Positions 7,794 to 13,768 of a stretch of DNA of 13,768 nucleotides are shown here, one piece after another. A program made the translations under genes and the position numbers. The DNA is from an uncultured Porphyromonadaceae bacterium (GTDB lineage Bacteria > Bacteroidota > Bacteroidia > Bacteroidales > Muribaculaceae). Positions within the stretch are counted from its first letter, which is position 1, and the number at the start of each line of letters is the position of its first letter. The DNA is taken from positions 1-13,768 of the forward strand of contig CABUIO010000036.1 in assembly GCA_902491625.1 (NCBI GenBank), written 5' to 3'. The notes below the pieces were generated by a model. It was not told the DNA's origin. It was given only the letters and a program-made list of their open reading frames with translations, and searched no databases.

Positions 7794-10646
7794 ATGAGCA
7801 GCAACAGCAGACAGCATACCAAAGACACCGCAAACTCCGATTGTGTGGCCGTGAGAGGCGCCAGAGTACACAATCTGAAGAATATCGACGTCGACATCCC
7901 CCACAACAGACTCACCGTCGTAACCGGACTGAGCGGTTCGGGAAAGTCCTCGCTCGCCTTCGACACCATCTTCGCCGAGGGACAGCGCCGCTACATCGAG
8001 ACCTTCTCCGCCTACGCCCGCAATCTGCTTGGCAACATGGAGCGTCCCGACGTCGACAGCATCGGCGGCCTCTCTCCGGTCATCAGCATCGAGCAGAAAA
8101 CCACCAACAAGAATCCGCGTTCAACCATAGGGACCACCACCGAGATCTACGATTTCCTCCGCCTCCTCTACGCACGAGCAGGCGAGCCGCGAAGCTACAT
8201 CAGCGGCAAGCCGATGGTCAAATACACCAAAGACAAGATCGTAGACCTCATTCTGGAGAAATACGACGGACGACGCATCTACCTCCTCGCTCCCCTCGTG
8301 AAGAACCGCAAGGGCCACTACAAGGAGCTTTTCGAGACCATGCGCAAGAAGGGCTATCTCTACGTGCGTGTGGACGGCGAGCTGACTGAACTCAGCTACG
8401 GTCTCAAGCTGGAGCGCTACCGCAACCACAGCATCGAGCTTGTGGTCGATAGACTACGCGCCGACAAAGCCGACCGCCAGCGCCTCAACGAGTCGGTGGA
8501 CCAGACCCTCCGACAGGGTGGCAAGCAGATGATGGTGCTCGACATGGAATCGGGCGGCGCCGACTATTTCAGCCAGCTCCTCATGGACGCCGAGAACGGC
8601 ATCAGCTACGCCGAACCGGCGCCCCACAACTTCTCCTTCAACTCCCCGCAGGGAGCATGCCCCAAGTGCAAGGGGCTGGGCACCGTCAACCTCATTGACC
8701 GCGACAAGATCATCCCCAATCCCTCGAAGTCGATCCACGAAGGTGCCATCGAGCCGCTTGGCCGCTACAAGAATTCGATGATATTCTGGCAGATAGAGGC
8801 CATCTGCAAGCTCTACGACACCGACATCAAGACTCCTGTGAAGGATATGCCCGAACAGGCAGTGGACGACATCCTCAACGGCACCGCCGCCAAACTCAGG
8901 CTCGACAATTCAACCATGGTGACATCGCAGCTCAACAGCACCTACGACGGTCTGGTGAAATACATCGAGATGCAGGCTTCCGACGACGCCGGACACGCGG
9001 CCAACAAATGGAGCGGCCAGTTCTACACGCGCTGCGTCTGTCCGCAATGCGGCGGCAAGCGCCTGAACCGCGAGGCCCTGCACTATTTCATCGACGACAA
9101 GACAATAGCCGACCTCTCGGAGATGGACCTCTCGCAGCTTTCGGCATGGCTCGAAGGTCTGGAAGACCGTCTCTCCGAACGCCAGAGGGTCGTGGCATCC
9201 GAGATACTCAAGGAGATACGTTCCCGCCTCTCATTCCTTCTTGATGTCGGACTACATTATCTCTCCCTCAACCGCGCCTCGGCGTCGCTCAGCGGCGGAG
9301 AGAGCCAGCGCATCAGGCTCGCCACACAGATCGGCTCGCAGCTTGTCAACGTGCTCTACATCCTCGACGAGCCTTCCATCGGCCTCCACCAGCGCGACAA
9401 CACACGCCTCATCAACTCCCTCAAGCAGCTTCGCGACACCGGCAACTCAATCATAGTAGTGGAACACGACATGGACATGATGCGTCATGCTGACTATATC
9501 GTAGACATCGGCCCTGCCGCAGGTGTCAACGGCGGACGCCTCATGTTTCAGGGTACACCCGAAGAGATGCTGAAGTCGCAGACCCTCACCGCCGGATACC
9601 TCAACGGCACACGGCGCATAGCCATCCCTGAACACCGCCGCAAAGGCAACGGCAAGGAAATAGTGCTACGGGGCGCAACAGGCCACAACCTCCGCAACGT
9701 CGACATGCACCTTCCCCTCGGCCGCTTCGTCTGCATCACCGGAGTAAGCGGCTCGGGCAAGTCATCGCTCATTAACGGCACCCTCCAGCCCGCCATCAGC
9801 AACCGACTCTACCGCTCGCTGCAGGAGCCTCTCCCCTACGACAGCATCGAAGGTCTGGAGCATATCGACAAGCTCGTCACCGTGGATCAGTCCCCTCTGG
9901 GACGCACACCGCGTTCCAATCCGGCGACATACACCGGACTCTTCGCCGACATCCGCCGTCTCTTCGTCAATCTCCCCGAAGCTCAGATACGTGGCTACAA
10001 GCCCGGACGTTTCAGCTTCAACGTCTCCGGGGGCCGATGCGAGACCTGCAAGGGCAACGGCTACCGCACCATAGAGATGAACTTCCTCCCCGACGTGCTC
10101 GTTCCCTGCGAGGAATGCCACGGACGTCGCTACAACCGCGAGACACTCGAAGTGCGCTTCAAGGGGAAATCCATCGCCGACGTGCTCGACATGACCGTCG
10201 ACGAGGCCGTCACCTTCTTCGCCGCACAGCCCCCGATCCTTCGCAAGGTCAAGATGCTACAGGAGGTCGGTCTCGGCTACCTAAAGCTCGGACAGCCCTC
10301 TTCAACCCTCAGCGGCGGCGAGAACCAGCGCGTGAAGCTGGCCTCCGAGCTGGCCAAGAAAGCTACCGGACGAACACTTTTCCTCCTCGACGAGCCTACA
10401 ACCGGACTCCACTTCGAAGACATCCGGGTGCTTCTCAAGGTGCTCGACCGTCTCGTAGAGAAAGGCAACTCCGTGATCGTCATCGAACACAACCTCGACG
10501 TGATCAAATGCGCCGACCACATCATCGACCTCGGACCCGAAGGAGGACGCGAGGGGGGCATAATCACTGCCGCCGGAACTCCCGAGGAGATCGCCCTCAC
10601 CGAATCCCCCACCGGAATTTATCTCAGGGAAGCTCTACAGCAGTAA
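7794..10646 (+). CDS. uvrA: Excinuclease ABC subunit A (UvrA, class I)
   Basis: ATPase that scans DNA for bulky lesions with UvrB and loads UvrB for nucleotide excision repair in the cytoplasm. The ATG at 7794 gives 950 aa, the usual length; an in-frame ATG 120 nt upstream would start inside the preceding gene and add an atypical Pro-rich tail. Two ABC modules are complete. The first has Walker A GLSGSGKSS (45-53), signature LSGGESQRIRLA (499-510) and Walker B ILDEP (523-527). The second has GVSGSGKSS (650-658), LSGGENQRVKLA (839-850) and LLDEP (864-868). The UvrB-binding/insertion region is kept, so it is not the shorter class II UvrA2. The C-terminal zinc module is intact (C749, C752, C772, C775). 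The first zinc module has only CPKC (C289, C292), because the partner CxxC expected about 25 residues earlier reads LLMDAENGIS. A further cysteine cluster is C414, C416 and C419. Confidence 0.96.
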   Translation: MSSNSRQHTKDTANSDCVAVRGARVHNLKNIDVDIPHNRLTVVTGLSGSGKSSLAFDTIFAEGQRRYIETFSAYARNLLGNMERPDVDSIGGLSPVISIEQKTTNKNPRSTIGTTTEIYDFLRLLYARAGEPRSYISGKPMVKYTKDKIVDLILEKYDGRRIYLLAPLVKNRKGHYKELFETMRKKGYLYVRVDGELTELSYGLKLERYRNHSIELVVDRLRADKADRQRLNESVDQTLRQGGKQMMVLDMESGGADYFSQLLMDAENGISYAEPAPHNFSFNSPQGACPKCKGLGTVNLIDRDKIIPNPSKSIHEGAIEPLGRYKNSMIFWQIEAICKLYDTDIKTPVKDMPEQAVDDILNGTAAKLRLDNSTMVTSQLNSTYDGLVKYIEMQASDDAGHAANKWSGQFYTRCVCPQCGGKRLNREALHYFIDDKTIADLSEMDLSQLSAWLEGLEDRLSERQRVVASEILKEIRSRLSFLLDVGLHYLSLNRASASLSGGESQRIRLATQIGSQLVNVLYILDEPSIGLHQRDNTRLINSLKQLRDTGNSIIVVEHDMDMMRHADYIVDIGPAAGVNGGRLMFQGTPEEMLKSQTLTAGYLNGTRRIAIPEHRRKGNGKEIVLRGATGHNLRNVDMHLPLGRFVCITGVSGSGKSSLINGTLQPAISNRLYRSLQEPLPYDSIEGLEHIDKLVTVDQSPLGRTPRSNPATYTGLFADIRRLFVNLPEAQIRGYKPGRFSFNVSGGRCETCKGNGYRTIEMNFLPDVLVPCEECHGRRYNRETLEVRFKGKSIADVLDMTVDEAVTFFAAQPPILRKVKMLQEVGLGYLKLGQPSSTLSGGENQRVKLASELAKKATGRTLFLLDEPTTGLHFEDIRVLLKVLDRLVEKGNSVIVIEHNLDVIKCADHIIDLGPEGGREGGIITAAGTPEEIALTESPTGIYLREALQQ

Positions 10647-10729
10647 CGCCATGAACATTTGGCAAGCTGCAGACGTTTTCTATTAAGAATAAAAGATATA
10701 GACAACTATCAAATCCAATTTTTTCAACT

Positions 10730-11026
10730 ATGGAAAATTTTAAAGACATAATCAATTCCGAAGTCCCCGTGCTTGTTGACTTCTTCGCCACATGGTGCGG
10801 CCCCTGCAAGATGATGCACCCCATCCTTGAAGACGTAAAGAAATCAGTAGGCGACAAGGCCAAAATCGTCACCATCGACATCGACAAGAACAGAGAACTC
10901 GCCGAAGCCTACAGAGTGCAGTCCGTCCCCACACTGATGATCTTCAAAAACGGCGACCTCAAATATCGTCAGAGCGGTGTTCATCAGGCATCGCAGCTTG
11001 AGACAGAGCTTCAGAAATACTTCTGA
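10730..11026 (+). CDS. trxA: Thioredoxin
   Basis: Small cytoplasmic dithiol-disulfide oxidoreductase that is reduced by thioredoxin reductase and passes electrons to ribonucleotide reductase, peroxidases and other targets. The 98-aa protein has the active site WCGPC (W22, C23, C26) within FFATWCGPCKMMHPILE. It also has the cis-proline loop SVPT (P67) and the FKNGD turn before the last strand and helix. It is about 7-10 residues shorter than E. coli thioredoxin at the N-terminus, as in other short Bacteroidetes thioredoxins. No signal peptide is present. The gene lies 83 nt after uvrA, behind an AT-rich spacer. A TTTG at 10658-10661 has no good -7 partner, so an own promoter is possible but unproven. 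It is convergent with the sigma gene. Confidence 0.95.
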   Translation: MENFKDIINSEVPVLVDFFATWCGPCKMMHPILEDVKKSVGDKAKIVTIDIDKNRELAEAYRVQSVPTLMIFKNGDLKYRQSGVHQASQLETELQKYF

Positions 11027-11126
11027 CAGAAGGCAACTCCTTTCCAGCTCTTTCTTCTCTCCTTGAGCGGCCGGAACCGTCCGGAACGCACAAGTCAGAA
11101 ATTATCTTTTCATACCTGATGAAGAA

Positions 11127-11162
11127 AGCCCGCATGTCAGCACAACGACTGACACGCGGGCT
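11127..11162 (-). terminator. Hairpin terminator between convergent trxA and sigma gene
   Basis: AGCCCGC-A-TGTCAG (11127-11140) pairs with CTGACA-C-GCGGGCT (11149-11162) to give 13 paired bases with one A/C mismatch and an 8-nt loop. On the minus strand the stem is followed by TTTCTTC, so it suits termination of the sigma gene best. On the plus strand the following ATTCCGTTTG is only weakly T-rich, but the stem could still help end the trxA transcript. A weaker CCGG/CCGG fold with a CCGGAAC direct repeat lies nearby at 11067-11089. Confidence 0.75.
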
Positions 11163-11190
11163 ATTCCGTTTGTAATTACAGCAGATGGCA

Positions 11191-11218
11191 GACAAGCGAG
11201 CCTTCGGGGCTGGCTGTC
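11191..11218 (-). terminator. Second hairpin directly after the sigma-factor stop codon
   Basis: The segments GAC, AGC and AGCC (11191-11202) pair with GGCT, GCT and GTC (11208-11218) around a TTCGG loop. That gives 10 bp with one bulged A and one G/G mismatch. It lies only 6 nt beyond the sigma gene stop codon on the minus strand and about 30 nt before the stronger hairpin. No T-run follows at once, so it may protect the mRNA 3' end rather than stop transcription. Confidence 0.45.
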
Positions 11219-11224
11219 AAGCCG

Positions 11225-11815
11225 TCATGCGTTCAACACTATGTCCTTTTCCTTAGCTATGCGGCGCATGTTCAGGATAGCGTAGCGCATACGTCCGAGC
11301 GCCGTGTTGATGCTGACGCCCGTGGCCTCGGCAATCTCCTTGAAGCTGAGATTGCTGTAGTAGCGCATCTTCAGCACCTGACGCTGAAGCTCCGGAAGCT
11401 CCTCTATGAGATAGCGCACATCGTCGTTGATCTGCTCGCTCACGATGAGATCCTCGATCGTAGCCTCGCTCAGTTCCTTGCGGTTGAGGATGTCCACCTC
11501 GTCGGAACTGCAGCTCTGACGGTTCTCCGACTTCTCCTGACGGTAGAAGTCGATGATCAGATTGTGGGCTATGCGCGAGATCCATGCCGGGAACTTGCCG
11601 TTCTCGGTGTATCGTCCCTGACGGATAGTGACGATAGCCTTCATGAATGTATCCTGAAATATGTCATTGGCCACATCTTCGTTCTTGACGATACGATAGA
11701 TGTAATTGAAGATTCTGTCCTGATGTCTTTTCAGCAGAATATCAAAAGCCTCATTATTGCCCTGTGCATAAGCTCTTACCAACTGTTCGTCGGTCATGCT
11801 CATCATTTTTACCAT
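11225..11815 (-). CDS. ECF-type RNA polymerase sigma-70 family factor
   Basis: Small group 4 (extracytoplasmic function) sigma factor that directs RNA polymerase to a set of promoters; the target set cannot be read from here. In the 196-aa protein, region 2 spans about 22-93 (NEAFDILLKRHQDRIFNYIY, DIFQDTFMKA, FPAWISRIAHNLIIDFYR). Region 4 spans about 130-185, with helix-turn-helix residues LSFKEIAEATGVSINTALGR at 156-175. An acidic, Ser/Asn-rich linker joins them. The start is uncertain because Met occurs at residues 1, 4, 5 and 7, and the last gives MTDEQLV, the usual family beginning. No anti-sigma gene lies downstream in the window. The nearest gene is convergent trxA, so this may be a stand-alone factor of the conserved Bacteroidales type. 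Its promoter lies about 157-188 nt upstream, leaving a leader of about 150 nt that contains a direct repeat. Confidence 0.92.
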   Translation of the reverse strand: MVKMMSMTDEQLVRAYAQGNNEAFDILLKRHQDRIFNYIYRIVKNEDVANDIFQDTFMKAIVTIRQGRYTENGKFPAWISRIAHNLIIDFYRQEKSENRQSCSSDEVDILNRKELSEATIEDLIVSEQINDDVRYLIEELPELQRQVLKMRYYSNLSFKEIAEATGVSINTALGRMRYAILNMRRIAKEKDIVLNA

Positions 11816-11872
11816 TGCTTATATGTCTAAACTATTTGTGGAGTAAATGTTTTCTATAGGCAACGAGAGTTT

Positions 11873-11907
11873 GGGTTAATAATCAGTTGTTGGGGAGGGT
11901 TAATAAT
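11873..11907. repeat. 11-bp direct repeat in the sigma-factor leader
   Basis: GGGTTAATAAT occurs exactly at 11873-11883 and again at 11897-11907, 24 bp apart. On the minus strand this reads ATTATTAACCC twice within the predicted 5' leader of the sigma gene, between the promoter and the start codon. It may be a binding site for a dimeric regulator or an RNA-level control element. I know of no named factor for it. Confidence 0.6.
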
Positions 11908-11971
11908 ATGTGTAGTTGTTATCAGTGTGTGTTTTGACCGGCATAGCGCCGAATCGCGACTTTTGACGATG

Positions 11972-12003
11972 CAAAATTAATTGATTCGGTCCCTTTTTCC
12001 AAA
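11972..12003 (-). promoter_or_regulatory. Bacteroidetes-type promoter for the sigma-factor gene
   Basis: On the minus strand, TAATTTTG (11979 to 11972) is an exact TAnnTTTG -7 box. TTTG (12003 to 12000) lies 20 bp before it, an exact -33 element. Transcription would start near 11966, about 150 nt before the sigma start codon. This promoter would let the sigma gene be expressed apart from the mutase gene upstream. Confidence 0.75.
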
Positions 12004-12012
12004 TTAATTTTG
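11972..12012. repeat. 11-bp perfect inverted repeat forming a near-symmetrical promoter
   Basis: CAAAATTAATT (11972-11982) is the exact reverse complement of AATTAATTTTG (12002-12012), with a 19-bp spacer. The left arm supplies the minus-strand -7 box of the sigma promoter. The right arm supplies a TAATTTTG box on the plus strand at 12005-12012. A TTG at 11981-11983 lies 21 bp before that box and gives a partial -33, so a weaker divergent plus-strand promoter is possible. Any plus-strand transcript would begin near 12018 and run antisense toward the mutase 3' end. The arms could also be an operator. Confidence 0.55.
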
Positions 12013-12070
12013 AAAAAATCTCTTAAGCGGAGGCTAAAAAATGTAAAACCCGCACAATAAACCGCCAATT

Positions 12071-12104
12071 TCTCCGTACACCTCTGCCCGAGAGGATATG
12101 GAGA
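12071..12104 (-). terminator. Imperfect hairpin downstream of the mutase gene
   Basis: TCTCC (12071-12075) and CCTCT (12081-12085) pair with AGAGG (12091-12095) and GGAGA (12100-12104), with an internal loop and a 5-nt apical loop. On the minus strand it lies about 67 nt beyond the mutase stop and is followed by AATTGGCGGTTTATTG, which is only loosely T-rich. Competing pairs exist nearby: AGGGCG 12104-12109 with CGCCCT 12133-12138, and CCGGAA 12112-12117 with TTCCGG 12143-12148. It probably marks the end of the mutase transcript. It could instead belong to a plus-strand transcript from the divergent promoter. Confidence 0.4.
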
Positions 12105-12170
12105 GGGCGCACCGGAACCCGATGTCCCGATACGCCCTTCGCTTCCGGAGTCAATATGTCTGTCGTCGAA

Positions 12171-13768
12171 TTACTCGGCGCGGTCTTCGTTGAGGATCTT
12201 GATCATCTCGATAGCCGACTTCGGGATGCGTGTGCCGGGTCCGAAGATGGCTGCAACGCCGGCCTTGTAGAGGAAGTCGTAGTCCTGCGCGGGGATCACA
12301 CCACCGGCAGTCACCATGATGTCGGGACGTCCGAGTTTCTCAAGCTCGGCGATCACCTGCGGGATAAGTGTCTTGTGGCCGGCGGCGAGAGAGCTGACAC
12401 CGAGGATGTGAACGTCGTTCTCCACAGCCTGACGTGCAGCCTCTGCGGGAGTCTGGAACAAGGGACCCATGTCGACGTCGAAGCCGCAGTCGGCGTAGCC
12501 GGTGGCAACCACCTTGGCGCCACGGTCGTGGCCGTCCTGTCCCATCTTGGCAATCATGATACGCGGCTGACGGCCTTCGCGCTTGGCGAAATCGGCAACC
12601 ATGCGGCGGGCTTCCTCGAACTCGGGATCACCCTTCTCTTCGCTGCTGTACACTCCTGATATTGTTTTGATTACTGCTTTATAACGTCCCACGACAGCCT
12701 CGCAGGCGTCGGAAATCTCACCCAACGAAGCACGCACACCGGCGGCCTTGACGGCGAGGTCGAGAAGATTGCCCTTCGAGGGATCCTTCACGCACTCCGT
12801 GATGTCGGCGAGTGCCTTCTTGACAGCCTCCTCGTCGCGGTTGGCGCGGAGATCCTCAAGACGCGCGATCTGCTCCTTGCGAACCTCGGTATTGTCCACC
12901 TCAAGGATGTCGATGGGATCCTCATGATCGAGACGATATTTGTTGATACCCACGATGGTCTGTTTGCCAGAGTCGATGTGGGCCTGCGTGCGTGCGGCGG
13001 CCTCCTCGATCTTCAGCTTGGGAAGTCCGGTCTCGATGGCCTTTGCCATGCCGCCGAGCTTCTCAATCTCCTGAATATGCTCCCATGCGCGGTGTGCGAT
13101 CTCGTTGGTAAGGGTCTCCACATAGTAGGAACCTGCCCAGGGATCCACCTGCTTGGTGACGTAGGTCTCCTCCTGAATGTAGATCTGTGTGTTGCGGGCG
13201 ATACGTGCGGAGAAATCGGTCGGCAGCGCGATGGCCTCGTCAAGGGCGTTGGTGTGGAGCGACTGGGTGTGGCCGAGCACGGCGCCCATAGCCTCGACGC
13301 ATGTACGTCCCACGTTGTTGAAAGGATCCTGCTCCGTGAGCGACCAGCCGGATGTCTGGCAATGTGTGCGCAGAGCGAGCGACTTGGGGTTCTTGGGATT
13401 GAACTGGCTCACGATCTTCGCCCACAGCATACGTGCGGCACGCATCTTGGCGATCTCCATGAAGTAATTCATGGATATGCCCCAGAAGAAGGACAGACGC
13501 GGAGCGAACTGATCGACGCTCATGCCGGCGTTGATACCTGCACGCAGATACTCCAGACCGTCGGCCAGAGTGTAGGCAAGCTCGATGTCGGCGGTGGCGC
13601 CGGCCTCCTGCATGTGGTAGCCGGAGATGGAGATGGAGTTGAACTTCGGCATCTTCTGTGATGTGAACTCGAAGATGTCGGCGATGATCTTCATCGAGAA
13701 TGCAGGGGGATAGATATAGGTGTTGCGCACCATGAACTCCTTGAGGATGTCGTTCTGGATCGTACCGG
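12171..13768 (-). CDS. mutB: Methylmalonyl-CoA mutase large subunit (partial, N-terminus outside window)
   Basis: Adenosylcobalamin-dependent enzyme that interconverts succinyl-CoA and (R)-methylmalonyl-CoA, a step in propionate formation from succinate in Bacteroidales. The frame stays open to the window edge, so the ATG within it at 13733 is internal. The visible 531 codons begin GTIQNDILKEFMVRNTY. By the Propionibacterium numbering I recall, Q197 and R207 of the active site lie here, and SGYHMQEAG carries Y243 and H244. About 190 N-terminal residues are therefore missing. The C-terminal cobalamin domain is complete, with DGHDRG at 12536-12519 (ligand histidine at 12530-12528), the GVSSLAAGH loop and TAGGVIPAQD. 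The partner small subunit is expected upstream, beyond base 13768. In databases the gene is also called scpA. Coding is uniform with the neighbours and shows no damage. Confidence 0.96.
   Translation of the reverse strand, partial: GTIQNDILKEFMVRNTYIYPPAFSMKIIADIFEFTSQKMPKFNSISISGYHMQEAGATADIELAYTLADGLEYLRAGINAGMSVDQFAPRLSFFWGISMNYFMEIAKMRAARMLWAKIVSQFNPKNPKSLALRTHCQTSGWSLTEQDPFNNVGRTCVEAMGAVLGHTQSLHTNALDEAIALPTDFSARIARNTQIYIQEETYVTKQVDPWAGSYYVETLTNEIAHRAWEHIQEIEKLGGMAKAIETGLPKLKIEEAAARTQAHIDSGKQTIVGINKYRLDHEDPIDILEVDNTEVRKEQIARLEDLRANRDEEAVKKALADITECVKDPSKGNLLDLAVKAAGVRASLGEISDACEAVVGRYKAVIKTISGVYSSEEKGDPEFEEARRMVADFAKREGRQPRIMIAKMGQDGHDRGAKVVATGYADCGFDVDMGPLFQTPAEAARQAVENDVHILGVSSLAAGHKTLIPQVIAELEKLGRPDIMVTAGGVIPAQDYDFLYKAGVAAIFGPGTRIPKSAIEMIKILNEDRAE

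Noticed and set aside
10658..10688. Possible trxA promoter (TTTG at 10658 with TATTAAGA at 10681)
   Set aside because: The -33 is good and the spacing is near right, but the -7 box lacks the TTTG half, so it is not listed as a feature.
12924..13661. 245-codon plus-strand open frame opposite the mutase gene
   Set aside because: The minus strand encodes well-conserved mutase sequence throughout. The plus-strand frame has no recognisable motif and no promoter.
13733..13733. ATG as the true start of the methylmalonyl-CoA mutase
   Set aside because: The frame continues to the window edge with conserved family sequence (GTIQNDILKEF) before this Met, so it is internal and the gene is cut by the window.
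1..13768. CRISPR arrays, tRNA or rRNA genes, prophage, toxin-antitoxin or defence genes
   Set aside because: None were seen. The only repeats are short ones in the sigma-mutase spacer, and all long frames belong to housekeeping genes, a peptidase, one exported protein and one membrane protein.

Overview
The window looks like chromosomal core DNA from a Bacteroidales bacterium, most likely a gut Muribaculaceae-type organism. This is inferred, not searched. The signs are GC-rich coding DNA with AT-rich spacers, no Shine-Dalgarno sequences before starts, Bacteroidetes-type promoters (TTTG near -33, TAnnTTTG near -7), an archaeal/eukaryal-type ProRS of 493 aa, a DPP-IV-type S9 peptidase, a short Bacteroidales-type MiaA, a protein with a gliding/type IX secretion-like C-terminal domain, and a vitamin-B12-dependent methylmalonyl-CoA mutase.

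Layout. Bases 1-117 hold no gene and resemble the outer end of an insertion sequence. A good promoter at 160-191 leads into a plus-strand series: proS (295-1776), a secreted dipeptidyl peptidase IV (1805-3985), a six-helix membrane protein of unknown function (4019-5380), miaA (5373-6287, overlapping the previous gene by 8 nt), a secreted protein with a T9SS type-B-like C-terminal domain (6326-7714), uvrA (7794-10646) and trxA (10730-11026). Gaps are 28, 33, -8, 38, 79 and 83 nt. The first five genes could share one transcript; a strong hairpin just before uvrA and AT-rich DNA before trxA suggest internal control points. After trxA, a terminator-like region (11127-11218) separates it from two minus-strand genes. 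These are an ECF sigma factor (11815-11225) and, upstream of it on that strand, the large subunit of methylmalonyl-CoA mutase (13768-12171; its N-terminus lies outside the window). The 355-bp gap between them holds the sigma promoter, an 11-bp inverted repeat that makes the promoter nearly symmetrical, an 11-bp direct repeat in the sigma leader, and a hairpin.

How the genes work together. proS and miaA serve translation (tRNA charging and tRNA A37 modification). DPP-IV supplies Xaa-Pro dipeptides from outside the cytoplasm. uvrA and trxA serve DNA repair and redox balance. The mutase belongs to the succinate-propionate pathway. This is mainly a housekeeping region, and I see no defence island, CRISPR array, prophage or toxin system. 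The less explained items are the membrane protein, the C-terminal tail on the T9SS-like protein, the half-missing zinc site in UvrA, and the symmetrical promoter with direct repeats near the sigma gene.
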